A DNA stretch of 64,000 nucleotides from Molanna angustata. Taxonomy: Eukaryota > Arthropoda > Insecta > Trichoptera > Molannidae. The stretch is taken from contig OY754990.1 in assembly GCA_963576475.1 (NCBI GenBank), positions 16,380,206 through 16,444,205 of the forward strand, read 5' to 3'. The position numbers were made by a program, and so were the translations under genes. Below the pieces are notes generated by a model, which searched no databases, was not told where the DNA came from, and worked only from the letters and a program-made list of their open reading frames with translations. Positions 21,831 to 33,800 of the stretch are shown here, piece after piece. The stretch's first letter is position 1, and each line of letters opens with the position of its first letter.

Positions 21831-22544
21831 ATTTTTATTACACATTTCTAAGATGAGCTTTATTTTTTTGCACGAAATTAAAAATGCGAGAAGCTGGTAA
21901 TGTAGCGCCTGCTTCGGGTGCTTGTTAATGGAAGCGTCGCTTCCCGCCCCTGTGTTAGGGCGCAGGGCCGCCCCCTAGAGATAGTATGGACGTGAGCAGA
22001 CCGCCAATGAGATTGGGCATCGCCAAAATATTTAGGGGCACCGCGATCCTAGAATTATTTATACCACTTTTCGCTTTATAGTCTTTTCATATTATAGGAA
22101 TCAAATTGTTATATTTTTTACAAACTTTATTTATTTATTTATTTATTTATTACAATACAAAAATACATATAGGTATTTAAACAATATAATAAATACACAA
22201 CATAATCTAAAACAAGATCGCCTGCTTTTTAAAGCTGACATATTAAAACTAAGCTAAGCAGTGTAGGAAAAAAAGACAAAGAATTATAAATGAATGACAA
22301 ACAAAAACGCATACTTAAATATTTATTGGTCATATAGATTTGATGGCGACATACATACAAACATACACTTGCACAAACAACAACGAACATACCACTTTCA
22401 TAACTAAAACCGACAAAATATAACCAAACAATCAAAAATCAACAATCAATTCTAATTTGTAATATCCAACATACACATCTTACTGGGACCGTATCGCTTT
22501 TTTTTAAATAAAGCATTCTTCTACACTCTTCGATTTTTATTAAA
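21831..22544. other. Spacer, no gene seen
   Basis: There is a (TTTA)n run near 22,125-22,152. A moderately GC-rich patch at 21,900-22,000 (gcgcagggccgccccctaga) was not recognised. Confidence 0.3.
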
Positions 22545-22800
22545 TAAATAAATAAACAAATATATAAATAAATAGTATATATAAATAAATAGTATATATA
22601 AATAAATAGTATATATAAATAAATAGTATATATATATAAATAAATAGTATATATAAATAAATAGTATATATAAATAAATAGTATATATAAATAAATAGTA
22701 TATATAAATAAATAGTATATATAAATAAATAGTATATATAAATAAATAGTATATATATAAATAAATAGTATATATAAATAAATAGTATATATAAATATAT
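22545..22800. repeat. 17-bp minisatellite, left block
   Basis: Tandem agtatatataaataaat units, some with an extra TA. Because 17 is not a multiple of 3, the array is open in several frames and yields long but meaningless Ile/Tyr/Leu-rich frames. Confidence 0.85.
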
Positions 22801-23463
22801 ATATACATACATACATACCATCACGCCATGTCCCTCGCGGGGTAGGCAGAGAGAACAGAACGCCACACTATTCTATCTTGACATACATTCACCGCCTCGT
22901 CAACATTCATGCTACGTCTCATGCATGTTCTTCTATTGTTCAGACTTCTAACATTTCCTTCTTTCAGAATGTCATTCACATGGTCGAGCCATCCTTTTCT
23001 TGGGCGCCCCCGACCTCTTTTTCCATTCCTGTCAGCCTTATATATTTTTTTCGTCAAGCGTTCTTCATTCATTCTTTCCACGTGACCAAACCATCTAAGT
23101 GTGTTAACTTTCATTCTAGTTACTACATCTTTCTTCATCTTACATTCTTTCCTAGTGACCTCATTTCTAACTCTATCATACATCGTTCTATTACAAATTC
23201 TTCTTAACGATCTCATTTCCACTGCATTTATTCTTCTTTCATGCGACTTCTGCCATGTCCAGGTTTCACTTGCATACATCAAGGTTGGCACTACAATTGC
23301 GTTATGAATGGCAACTTTAGCTTCCTTTGATACGTTACGATCATTCATAACTGGTTTAAGTGCTCCATTCACTCTGTTTCCTGCCATAACTCTTCTTTCA
23401 ATATCCTTATCAGGCCGTCCATTCCGTTGGAACATGCTTCCCAGATAAACATATTCGTCATAG
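22801..23463 (-). pseudogene. RTE-B LINE, 5'-truncated, inserted in a minisatellite
   Basis: The minus strand encodes the C-terminal part of the RTE-B polymerase: YVYLGSMFQRNGRPDKDIER, TLMYASETWTW, RSLRRICNRTMYDRVRN, LRWFGHVERM, GRGRPRKGWLDHV and a closing WRSVLSAYP. The frame is open throughout. The 3' end is a (TATG)n tail at 22,800-22,818, and the 5' end stops abruptly at the minisatellite. Target duplication cannot be seen because both flanks are the same repeat. Confidence 0.85.
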
Positions 23464-24098
23464 TATATATATAAATAAATAGTATATATAAATAAATAGT
23501 ATATATATATATAAATAAATAGTATATATAAATAAATAGTATATATAAATAAATAGTATATATAAATAAATAGTATATATATAAATAAATAGTATATATA
23601 AATAAATAGTATATATAAATAAATAGTATATATAAATAAATAGTATATATATAAATAAATAGTATATATAAATAAATAGTATATATAAATAAATAGTATA
23701 TATAAATAAATAGTATATATATAAATAAATAGTATATATAAATAAATAGTATATATAAATAAATAGTATATATAAATAAATAGTATATATAAATAAATAG
23801 TATATATAAATAAATAGTATATATAAATAAATAGTATATATAAATAAATAGTATATATAAATAAATAGTATATATAAATAAATAGTATATCTAAATAAAT
23901 AGTATATATATAAATAAATAGTATATATAAATAAATAGTATATATAAATAAATAGTATATATAAATAAATAGTATATATAAATAAATAGTATATATAAAT
24001 AAATAGTATATATAAATAAATAGTATATATAAATAAATAGTATATATATAAATAAATAGTATATATAAATAAATAGTATATATAAATAAATAGTATAT
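23464..24098. repeat. 17-bp minisatellite, main block
   Basis: About 37 further tandem units of the array at 22,545, very homogeneous, with occasional +2 TA variants and one substitution (tatatctaaa, about 23,888). Confidence 0.85.
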
Positions 24099-24291
24099 AT
24101 TTTTTTTTTTTTTTTTAAAAAAAAAAAATGAATATGTACTTGTTAAACAAGTACATATACATCTTCCTACGTTCCCTAAAATAAGCAAATAAATGCTTGT
24201 GCTTAGGTGAACGAAATCGGTCGAGGCAGGATTCGAACTCGCGACCACTGGATTACTAGCCCAGCGCGCTAACCGCTCTGCCACCGACCTA
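24099..24291 (-). mobile_element. tRNA-derived SINE inserted in the minisatellite
   Basis: The minus strand has A box TGGCAGAGCGG and a B-box-like AGTTCGAATCC (24,229-24,239), the body word ctcgaccgatttcgttcacc, and a T/A-rich tail at 24,099-24,128. It is almost identical to the plus-strand copies at 24,582 and 40,286. Confidence 0.8.
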
Positions 24292-24346
24292 TATAAATAA
24301 ATAGTATATATAAATAAATAGTATATATATAAATAAATAGTATATA

Positions 24347-24437
<91 letters not shown>
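24292..24437. repeat. Minisatellite end plus (GA)n microsatellite
   Basis: Three more 17-bp units run to about 24,345, followed by an uninterrupted (AG)n run of about 88 bp at 24,350-24,437. Confidence 0.85.
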
Positions 24438-24440
<3 letters not shown>

Positions 24441-24560
24441 CTGATCCAAGGGTCCCGGGTTCGATTCTGGATCTGTGAGACGATTATTAGCGTAAGTCTT
24501 CAGAATGTGGTAACTTGTTATTGGATGTGTGTTAAACAATTATTTGACATTACTAAATAA
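24438..24560 (+). mobile_element. SINE 3' fragment
   Basis: It starts within the tRNA-like head at ctgctgatccaagggtcccg and keeps the B box GGTTCGATTCT and the body 'tctgtgagacgattatta'. It ends with tatttgacat, repeated three times. It belongs to the 39,119 SINE family. Confidence 0.65.
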
Positions 24561-24581
24561 AATTATTTGACATTACTAATT

Positions 24582-24775
24582 AGATGGGTCGATGGCAGAG
24601 CGGTTAGATTGCTGGGCTAGTAATCCAGTGGTCGCTACTTCGAATCCTGCCTCGATCGATTTCGTTCACCTATAGCACAAGCATTTATTTGCTTATTTTA
24701 AGGAACGTAAGAAGATGTATAATATACTGTACTTATATTATGTACTTGTTTAACAAGGACATATTCATTTAAAAA
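24582..24775 (+). mobile_element. tRNA-derived SINE
   Basis: A box TGGCAGAGCGG at 24,593-24,603, B-box region acttcgaatcc, body gatttcgttcacctatagca, and a tail of gacatattcatttaaaaaaa. It shares its whole length with 24,099-24,291 and 40,286-40,462. Confidence 0.8.
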
Positions 24776-24887
24776 AAATTAAATATTTTTTTGTTGTATT
24801 GAAGGTAAATACTTTTGTGATTATTTAATGTATGTATGTAGGTACATCAATTGTGGACAAAAGTAATTGGTCTGTCTATTTTTCATT

Positions 24888-25698
24888 TTATTTGGGGTAG
24901 GCAGAGAGAACCGAACGCCAGACTCCTCTCTCTTGACATACATTCCTCGCTTCATTCACGTCCATACATCCTCTCATACACGCTCTTCTATTATTCTTAC
25001 TTCTAACATCTCCATCTTTCAAAATCCCATTTATGTGATCGTGCCAACTCTTTCTTGGCCGACCTCTTCTTTTCATTGCTCTTTTATCAGCCTTGTATAT
25101 TTTTTTTTGTCAGACGGTCATCACTCATTCTTTCTATGTGGCCGAACCGCCTTAGGGCATTTATTTTAATCTTACTTACGATATTTCTTTCAATCATACA
25201 TTCTCGTCTAATATCCTCATTTCTTATTCTATCATACATCGTTTTACCACACATTCGCCTTAGTGATCTCATTTCAACCGCGTTTATTCTACTTTCATGC
25301 GTCTTCTGCCATGTCCATGTCTCACTAGCATACATAAGAGTCGGTGCGACAATACCATTGTGTACCGCGAGCTTTGCTTGCCTCGAAATAATTGGGTCAG
25401 CCATTACCGGTCTTAATGCACCATTCACTCTATTACCTGCCGTTACTCTCCTTTCAATATCTTTTTCCAATCTTCCATCACGCTGAAACATGCTTCCTAA
25501 GTATAAATATTCATCCACTTGTTCTAATTGTACATTCTCCACTCGTATCTCGCATTTTGTTCGTCTTTCGCTCTTCTCAAATACCATCACTTTAGATTTA
25601 GTTGCATTCATTCTCAATCCATTTTGCATGCATCTATCGAATACTATTTTAACCAAACATTCCAAGTCTTCCACGCTTTCAGCCATTAATAATTTCAT
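24888..25698 (-). pseudogene. RTE-B LINE, C-terminal half with frameshift
   Basis: The minus strand encodes SVEDLECLVKIVFDRCMQNG, LRMNATKSKVMVF, YLYLGSMFQRDGR, APTLMYASETWTW, RSLRRMCGKTMYDRIRN, then after a frameshift near 25,080-25,110 (a T8-9 run) RRGRPRKSWHDHI and WRSVLSAYP. This covers the region after the RT active site to the ORF end. It begins at what may be the middle of the ORF, so the copy is 5'-truncated. It is the best local reference for the other RTE-B pieces. Confidence 0.85.
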
Positions 25699-25699
25699 A

Positions 25700-26208
25700 A
25701 TGTATTTTCTCCGTTTATCTTATAAGACTGTAGGTATTTGTCCTTTAGATAAATAAATAAATAAATATTAATAGAAGTAAGCACTATTTTACATCGGTGC
25801 TTCGCAGCGAAAATCTCGTAATTTTGTAAAACTGTCGAAGGAATAATCATTTTCTTACATTAATTTTTATTTTTTGTTCGTATTCGTGATTAAGTGAGTT
25901 AAATTCTCGCTTTAATACCTGGCCATAGCGATGTATCCTTGATATAATATAATAAGGTGTCTTCCGATTGACCCTCGAGGCCTTGAAATAATGCCAGATT
26001 TGTACCCTCCTACCCCCTATATAACCCCTGAGGTGAGGGGGGGGGGGTGTTTGTAGAATGGTGTAGCATAGACGGTTTTCCCTGGTAAGGATTATAGACT
26101 CAAATACTAAATACACTGTCAAGCCCTATAACTATATAATATTCCTCTACGTTCCTGATAAAGCACCAGGTATCCTACATTATTCTTTGTAATATATTAT
26201 TGATTTAT
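25700..26208. other. Spacer
   Basis: No gene. It includes a G12-13 run at about 26,036-26,048 and AT-rich sequence. Confidence 0.3.
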
Positions 26209-26262
26209 TATTTTTACTCCTCACTTCCCCAAGGGGAAATAGTGGGGGGTTATGAATTCGCA
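26209..26262. repeat. Family J palindromic motif
   Basis: tactcctcacttccccaagg followed by ggaaatagtggggggttatg is an imperfect hairpin equivalent to 7300-7365 in inverse orientation. Confidence 0.45.
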
Positions 26263-26865
26263 ATTTTTAATGTTTCATTTTTGTTTATTTTTTATTTATT
26301 TTTTATACAATGAATGTAGTTGGGTCACTGGTTGTAGTCCCCTGTGTCCATTAGGCCTGTAACAAAAGGAAACGACAGCAGTAAAATTCGAAAGGTAAAT
26401 AATATTGTATTTATTGGTTTATTGTTATCTTTTAAGTGTGGTTAAAACCAATGTATTTCATAGATATTTGGTAGTTATAATTACAAACAGCTTAATTTTA
26501 ATCTTAATGTATTTAACAACAAAGGAAGGTATATGACTGTCTAACCTATCGGTTTCAATAATGGTGAATATATATGATCATTGTATTAAAACGTAGATTT
26601 GTATAGATTCATTTGCATTATATAACTTCTTTTCAACCGTTCAAAAACCAACATTTTTATACACCTGCCATGTAAATTTTGTATATAACCACTAGTCTCA
26701 GTCTTGTAGAGCATTATTCTGACGATGTGCTTGGCACGAAACGCGTCAATAATCAAATAAACACAATAGAACAATTACCAAGTATTTTTATATTTTTTAT
26801 AACATATCAACTAAAAAGTTAAAGATGTGCACAACAAAACAGAGCACAGATTCAACATCCGACAA
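26263..26865. other. Unassigned; possible LINE 3' UTR piece
   Basis: No coding sequence. The word tctgacgatgtgcttggcac followed by gaaacgcgtca (about 26,710-26,740) has the look of a retroelement UTR motif, but I cannot assign it. Confidence 0.3.
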
Positions 26866-27170
26866 ATTCACAATTTTTTTTTAATACATAAAAACTCGAA
26901 GCAAATATATGTATACAATTCCGGATCGCTCAAACAATTTCTATTGTACCCAGTACAAGCTCTACTAATAAATGAGTTTAGCATATAGTATAAGAGATAC
27001 TGGTTTCTATTTCTTCTAAGTGGACAGTGAAAACGGAGTGAGTTTAGAAGGGGTGCGCTGTCGATCAGACCGTTAATAATTTTGTATATAAAACAAATAT
27101 CTTGGATTGATCTGCGTGTCTCCAGTAGTTTTGTGTTGTGGTGTTTTATTAACAAGTCTCTGTCTTAGGA
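26866..27170 (-). pseudogene. CR1/Jockey-type LINE C-terminal fragment
   Basis: The minus strand encodes LLETRRSIQDICFIYKIING, SAPLLNSLRFHCPLRRNRNQ and FISRACTGYNR. These line up with the C-terminal region of the LINEs at 36,003 and 51,136 (RRGITDICFLYKLINN, FNCPARQNRQ, FINRSCNTY). The frame ends near 26,868 in a poly-T/A run. Confidence 0.75.
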
Positions 27171-27799
27171 AAAAATATCGATTTTTGGTACTCGTACAAT
27201 TTAAGTGAACTTTTCAACATGATCCTCTAATACAAGGCAAATGAAATTTGCAGAGCTAGCTCTCTATGAATGGTAGTAGTTTTTAAGATAACTTGTGGAA
27301 AAAAAAGTTATGTGAAATTATTGTTCCAAGAGCCTTTGAAAAGTTAGTGGAAAATTGAGGCTTTCAAAATTTTTTAAGGTTTTTTATGTTTTTAAAGTTA
27401 TTAGGTACTGACTCATAACGGTATTATTTTCATTAAGCATCACTATTGAACTATTCCCTGAAAAAAAATCATGATCGCAAACCTAATAGTTTAGGTACAG
27501 TGATGTAGTTTAGTATGAAATCCGATTTTTATTCCAATTTTACAAAAGTGTACATAACTTTTGAACCACCCAATATCGCTGAACATACATGGGGGTTAAA
27601 TCGATAGGTATTGAGGTCCTCTACCTCCATGCTTCGGTTGATCCACTCTTCATGATACACCCTGTATAATCTAAGGTCGCCTAGCTAGTAATACTGTAAT
27701 AGTGTGCTGACATTTGGGAAGTAAAAATTAAAACGGTAATGTTTGCCTGTTACATGTCATAATGTCACATACGGTATCTTCCCGTTCAGATGTGGATGA
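27171..27799. other. Spacer
   Basis: Nothing recognised, apart from a catgatacaccctgtataat word near 27,650-27,670 of a kind often found at insect MITE ends. Confidence 0.3.
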
Positions 27800-28045
27800 A
27801 ATTATATATCTAGTGACGACGATATTCATGCGTCCCACTGGATAGAGGATTAATAGGGATTTGAACCCAGTACACGGTATTACATGGATTTAGCCCTGTA
27901 ATACTAGATATGGGTGTAGGCACCCCACGTCGATCGACCATCCCCTTGTAAGCCAATACAATCCACTCCGAAACTAGACTTGAAGATCTAGACGTTGGTC
28001 TTCTAGATTCCAGACGATATGTTAAAGCAGACCGAACCATGTCTT
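27800..28045 (-). mobile_element. Possible tRNA-derived SINE relic
   Basis: The minus strand has a B-box-like GGTTCAAATCC (near 27,857) and, about 80 bp upstream, TGGCTTACAAG, which is close to an A box. The spacing is long for a tRNA, and no clear tail or target duplication is present. Confidence 0.35.
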
Positions 28046-29030
28046 CATATTATTGACGCATGAAAGCAGAACAGATGCAGTTGAAATGAGATTTATAAGA
28101 TCATGTATGGTAGACTAAGAACTGGAAATGACAGGGTTTAGGGGAGAGTATGCATGAAAGGGACATTTTTGAGAAAAGTCTCAGAACTAATTTATTTTTG
28201 ATCGCCTGTGAATGATAATTGTATATCCTCAAACAACGTACTTTTAACCCCTAATATGCGCTAAAGAAATTTTTAATAAAATACCTTTAGATGTATATAA
28301 ATGTAATTTAAAAAAATATAAAATCTGTCCTTTTCATGAGATTTTTCCTATGAAGAGGACATAGTATTGATAATACATTTTTGTTTGAAGAAATTATGTT
28401 TAATTAAAAAAGTTTAATGCAATAAAACATTTTAATAATATTACTTTTAACAAAGAAAATAGTAATTTAGTAACACAAATTTCGCACAAATTATATTAGA
28501 ACAATAGAAATTACTCGTATAATTTACTTTTTGAATAAAAATAAATTTTACAGCCACCAGAAAAGAAATCAATTTGAAAATTTTTTGTACCAATGAAGTA
28601 AACACAGAATATTACCATTAATCGGGCGTCCTTTTCATGGGTCATTTTGGTTTCCTTTTCATGGAAATCTATGAAATGTTAAATAAATGTGCATAATGTA
28701 TACTAGACAACATCTTTTTTTAACTTCTGGTTTATTTACCTAAATATGTAAGTAATCGTAATATTTAAACAAAAATTGTATCAAATAAAAAACTTAACGA
28801 TTTTAACACTTGGTACACTGGAAGAAAAATTTACTTTTGCGATAAGACAAAAACACGCACGTCTAACAGCCAGTTTCATAAAAAGCAGCAAAAGGACCCT
28901 TTAGTTAAAGGTTCTTTAAAAATTTAAAGTCGCCTTTAAGTCGTTGCGTTTCATAAATAATAATGCCGCGTACTTTAGTAAAAGGCAGAAATGTCACCAA
29001 AATACCTGAAAGTTGGCAATATTGCTATCA

Positions 29031-29441
29031 AAATGTATGGAAACATAGGTCATAGCATAGGTAAATCTTTCTGTTTACTACCATATATATAATATGTTAT
29101 TTCTGTCATTGAATTGATCATTGATGTATAGGACATGTTTATGGAACAAAATGTATGGAAACATAGCTCATAGCATAGGTAAATCTTTCTGTTTACTACC
29201 ATATATATAATATGTTATTTCTGTCATTGAATTGATCATTGATGTATAGGACATGTTTATGGAACAAAATGTATGGAAACATAGCTCATAGCATAGGTAA
29301 ATCTTTCTGTTTACTACCATATATATAATATGTTATTTCTGTCATTGAATTGATCATTGATGTATAGGACATGTTTATGGAACAAAATGTATGGAAACAT
29401 AGCTCATAGCATAGGTAAATCTTTCTGTTTACTACCATATA
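29031..29441. repeat. 118-bp tandem repeat, left part
   Basis: Units start at 29,041, 29,159, 29,277 and 29,395 (ggaaacatagctcatagcat ...). They are near-identical. The fourth unit is cut by the retrotransposon at 29,442 and the array resumes after it. Confidence 0.85.
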
Positions 29442-29737
29442 TGTAAAACAAGTACTTACATAGATGTCACCTAGAAGTACTAATTTCATTTTTATTTGAA
29501 TTGGTTCTATAATAAAATTTTAGTTTTATATTTGTTTTAAAGTGACAGTTAAGATTCTAAAAAGGAGGAACTAAAAGCATTTAATGTCGTTTCTCTTTTT
29601 ACAGGTAAAATTATATTTGTTATCATTATTATTTATTTATGTTTATGTTATTATTACTTTTATTGTATTTTATAATTATTTTAATAATAAATTTCTCTTT
29701 TTACAGAACAACGATTTAATTTGCTTAATACACTCCA
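29442..29737 (+). repeat. 5' LTR of Ty3/gypsy element
   Basis: It starts TGTAAAACAAGTACTTACAT and ends CACTCCA, so it has TG...CA ends. The 3' LTR at 34,174-34,473 differs by about two or three substitutions and a small indel. It contains two copies of tttctctttttacag, the first followed by gtaaaatt, giving a potential 102-nt intron (29,605-29,706). Confidence 0.85.
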
Positions 29738-29783
29738 TTATAAAACGACATTATTGTTTAACGACAAAATCAATATACATAAA

Positions 29784-30890
29784 ATGGTGAAACTTCATTT
29801 TGAATTTAAAATATTACCTGGAATTGATGGAAAAACAAATGTTTATAATATAATCTCAATCACCACAACTGATAACAAGGTTTATGCCATACCAGAAGAT
29901 CTACAACCAGTGAGCAATCACAAAGAAATAATAAAAACAAGTGCCTTTATTAAAGTAAAAAGAAGTATAACAAAAAGGTATCAAGTACGAAGAGTTTGGA
30001 TAACGTTAATAGATGAGTTACAAAAAACATACATAGATGAAGATGGTAACTTACAGTTTGATAATATATATTTGGAGGAAATTACACAAAATAAAATACA
30101 GGAGACAAAAATTAATGAAAATTTTATAGCTAAAAAAGATATTTGTAAACCTAATAATATAAAAAAATTAGCAGTTAATTTTGTTATAGAAAATTTTACG
30201 ACAAAAACTTCTAACGTATCACAATGGATAACTATTTTTGAAAGTGAATGTACTCGTTTGGGAATTGAAGAAGATATTAAGAAAATTGAAACACTTAGGT
30301 TATTTCTGGATGAGTCATGTCTTGACTGGTACAGGTCAATGCTTATAAAATATTCTGTAAACTCAGAATGGTCAACATGGAAAGATAACTTTTGTAAAAC
30401 TTATGCAGACAAAGGTTGGACACCAATCAGGTATGCAATGTCATTCAAATATATACAAGGCTCATTATTAGAATATGCTTTAAAAAAAGAAAGACTTTTA
30501 TTGGAAATAAATAAATCGATAGATAAATGCACTCTTATTGATCTGATTGCTACGGGACTACCAAATATTATATCTGATAAAATTGATAGAAACAACATGA
30601 AGGAAACTAGTGATTTATTTAATAACATTAGAGGTTTAGAAAATTTAGCAAATAAAAATCATTCAGAAAAAAAGACTAGTATTCAAAATATAATAAAAAA
30701 AAATTATATCAGAGACAAACCATGCAGGATTTGTGAAAGACAAAATAAGGGAATTCGTTATCATCCCGAATCATCATGTTGGTTCCAAAACAAAAATAAT
30801 GATGAAAATAAAAGAGAATATAATATAAGAAATGTTAATAACTCTGAATTAGAAACAGAATTAAATGAAATTGATCCAAAAAACTTATAA
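29784..30890 (+). CDS. gag: Ty3/gypsy Gag polyprotein
   Basis: This is the structural protein of an LTR retrotransposon, expected to assemble cytoplasmic capsids. The start at 29,784 (MVKLHFEFK) is preferred because the frame upstream runs back into the LTR. The capsid-like region has the Ty3/gypsy retrotransposon gag block (VSQWITIFESECTRLGI, LFLDESCLDWYRSML, EWSTWKDNFCKTYADKGW; roughly residues 140-230). A CCHC-like zinc knuckle follows (CRICERQNKGIRYHPESSCW, about residues 310-330). The frame is intact, about 369 codons. The last codons carry the slippery sequence A AAA AAC at 30,878-30,884, after which a -1 shift enters pol. Confidence 0.85.
   Translation: MVKLHFEFKILPGIDGKTNVYNIISITTTDNKVYAIPEDLQPVSNHKEIIKTSAFIKVKRSITKRYQVRRVWITLIDELQKTYIDEDGNLQFDNIYLEEITQNKIQETKINENFIAKKDICKPNNIKKLAVNFVIENFTTKTSNVSQWITIFESECTRLGIEEDIKKIETLRLFLDESCLDWYRSMLIKYSVNSEWSTWKDNFCKTYADKGWTPIRYAMSFKYIQGSLLEYALKKERLLLEINKSIDKCTLIDLIATGLPNIISDKIDRNNMKETSDLFNNIRGLENLANKNHSEKKTSIQNIIKKNYIRDKPCRICERQNKGIRYHPESSCWFQNKNNDENKREYNIRNVNNSELETELNEIDPKNL
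30878..30884 (+). promoter_or_regulatory. Programmed -1 ribosomal frameshift site, gag/pol
   Basis: The heptamer A AAA AAC lies in the gag frame (cca aaa aac) two codons before the gag stop TAA (30,888-30,890). In the -1 frame, translation is open from here into the protease. The sequence and frame match the X XXY YYZ rule. A downstream pseudoknot is expected but was not identified by eye. Confidence 0.8.
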
Positions 30891-33800
30891 TTACACCATT
30901 AATCAAAACTAAATTGTTAATAAATGATACTTTAAGAATCTGGGGAATTTATGACTCAGGATCAAATGTATCTTTAATCAATTCGAGATTATTGTGCTTG
31001 AAACATAATCAAATAAATAATAATAAGAAAAATATTAATTTAAAAACGATTAATGGTGTGAAAAAAACTATGGGTATTGTAACCTTAAAGATTAAGATTT
31101 TTGATATTGAGAAAAACATAAATGTTTTTGTTATGGATAAAGACAATTTCGATTATGATTTCTTGATTGGATTAGATTGCATAGAAAATTTCAAGTTAAT
31201 GCAAAATGAAAAATTAGAAATTACTCAAAAAAAAAAAAAGCCTTATAAAAGAAAACGAGAATGACAAAGTAGATAGTGAAAATAATAAAAAAATAATTCC
31301 TGGGTTCTCAGGTAATGAAATGGAAGAAAAAAAATATTCATATATTAATAATAATAAATATTTGGATATAATAAAAAAGAAAAAGGATGAAAGTAATGAT
31401 GAATATAAAATAAACTTTAATGAACATATAGAAGTAGACAATTTTGAAATTTCAATAAATCATCTAGACCTCCAGCAACAGTCTAAAATAGATGAATTGA
31501 TATATAATTATAGATCACTCTTTGCTAAAGATAAATATGATATAGGTATGGTAAAAGGATATGAAGCACATATTGATTTATTATTAGATAAATATTGTAG
31601 TAAAAGACCGTATAGATGCACTATTGAAGATAAAAAAGAAATAGAACAACAGGTATCCAATTTGTTAAAAAACAAATTAATAGAAGAGTCATATAGTCCT
31701 TTCGCGGCACCGGTGACTTTGGCATATAAAAAAGAAGACGGAAAAAGATCAAGATTGTGTATAGATTTTCGTGATTTAAATAAAATTATAATTCCTCAGT
31801 CACAACCTTTCCCATTGATCGAGGATTTAATGGTTAAAACGAGAGAATGTAAATTTTTTTCAACATTGGACATAAACTCGGCATTCTGGTCTATTCCTTT
31901 GAAAATTGAAGATAAAAAAAAACAGCATTTGTTACACAAGAAGGTCATTTTCAGTGGACCTGTTTACCATTTGGTTTAAAAACTTCACCAGCAATTTTCC
32001 AAAGAATTTTAAGTAGCATTATAAGGAAACATAAACTATCAGATTTCACAGTGAATTATATAGATGATATATTGATTTTTTCAAAAACATTTGAAGAACA
32101 CATTAATCACTTATCATTATTATTAAAAGCAATTTTGAAAGAAGGTTTTAGATTGAAATTTTCCAAGTGCAACTTTGCACAAAATTCGGTGAAGTATTTA
32201 GGCCATATAATCAAGAATAACACAATAAGTCCATTAAAAGATAATTTAATTGCTATAAAAAAATTTCCTCTTCCGAGAACACAAAAAAATGTGCGCCAAT
32301 TTTTAGGAAAAATAAATTTTTATGCTAAATATGTGCCAAAAATATCAATTATTTTAGACCCTTTACATAATTTGTTGAGAAAAGGACAAAAATTTATTTG
32401 GTCAGAAAAATGTCAAGAATCATTTGAAACAATTAAAACATTACTTTGTTCAACACCTATTTTAACAATATATAATCCAGATTTGCCAATAAATATTTAC
32501 ACAGATGCGAGTATACAGGGCATAGGAGCTGTCTTGAAACAACCACAAAAAAATGGAGAAGAAAAACCATGTGCATACTTTTCGAGAAAATTAAATGAAA
32601 CTCAAAAAAAGAAAAAGGCAATATATTTGGAATGCTTAGCAATAAAGGAGACAGTAAAATACTGGCAACATTGGCTCATAGGAAAAAAATTCACGGTATA
32701 CTCAGACCATAAACCACTAGAAAGAATGAATATAAAAGCCAGAACAGATGAAGAACTAGGAGAATTAACTTATTATCTATCTCAATTTAACTTTGAAGTA
32801 ATATACGCTCCAGGAAAATACAATTTAGAAGCAGACTGTTTAAGCAGAAATCCGGTGTTAGAACCACATGAAAATCAGGAAGAAAATTTAAGAATCGTAA
32901 ACTTAATAAAACTAGGGGATATACAAAATGATCAAAAAAATAATGAAGATTTGAAAAATAGTAAAAATAAATTAAAATTGAAAGATGAAATATACTACAA
33001 AAAAATTGGAAAAAAAGAAAAAATAATACTATCAGAGGAATTTAGTAAAAAAATTATAGAAAATATACATTATCTTTACTGTCATATAGGAACAAAACAA
33101 ATGCAAAATAAAATTATACCATTCTACACAGCAAAAAATTTAACCGATAATATTAAAAAAATCTGCGAAAAATGTGAAATATGCATAAAAAACAAATCTC
33201 GAGGAAAATATAAATTTGGACTTATGTCTCATTTAGGTCCTGCAACTTACCCATTTGAGATAATGTCTATAGATACAATTGGTGGATTTGGTGGCTCACG
33301 TTCTACAAAGACATACTTACATCTTCTTGTAGATCATTTCACGAGGTATGCCTATATTTTGACTTCAAAAAGTCAAAGTTCGAGTGACTTTATAAACCTT
33401 GTTCGAAAAGCGATGCAAGGAAATAAAATTGGTATGATTCTATCGGATCAATATCCGGGAATAAATTCAAAAGATTTTAAAAACTTTTTAAGTAATGAAA
33501 ATATACCCATTGTCTTCACCGCAGTTAATGCACCTTTTTCAAATGGCCTGAATGAAAGGCTTAACCAAACAATCGTTAATAAAATAAGATGTAAGGTAAA
33601 TGAAAGGAAAGGAAAATTGGCCTGGACGACAATAGCACATGAATGTATCCTAAGATATAATACAACAGAACACACAGTAACTGGATTTGCCCCTAAATAT
33701 TTATTAGAAGGAAAAAATATTACTATTTTGCCAGATGAATTAAAACAGGAAAAAACACTTTATGATTTATTCCAAGATCGAAAACTTGCCTTGAAAAATA

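Noticed and set aside
22439..24539. Long minus-strand open frames rich in Tyr, Ile and Leu (up to about 570 codons)
   Set aside because: Most of the length is translation of the 17-bp minisatellite and (GA)n, which is open in several frames. Only the RTE-B part (22,801-23,463) is a real coding relic.
29738..29800. tRNA primer binding site directly after the 5' LTR
   Set aside because: No TGG-starting complement was found at the LTR edge. The TGG at 29,785 overlaps the gag start and is too far away to be convincing.
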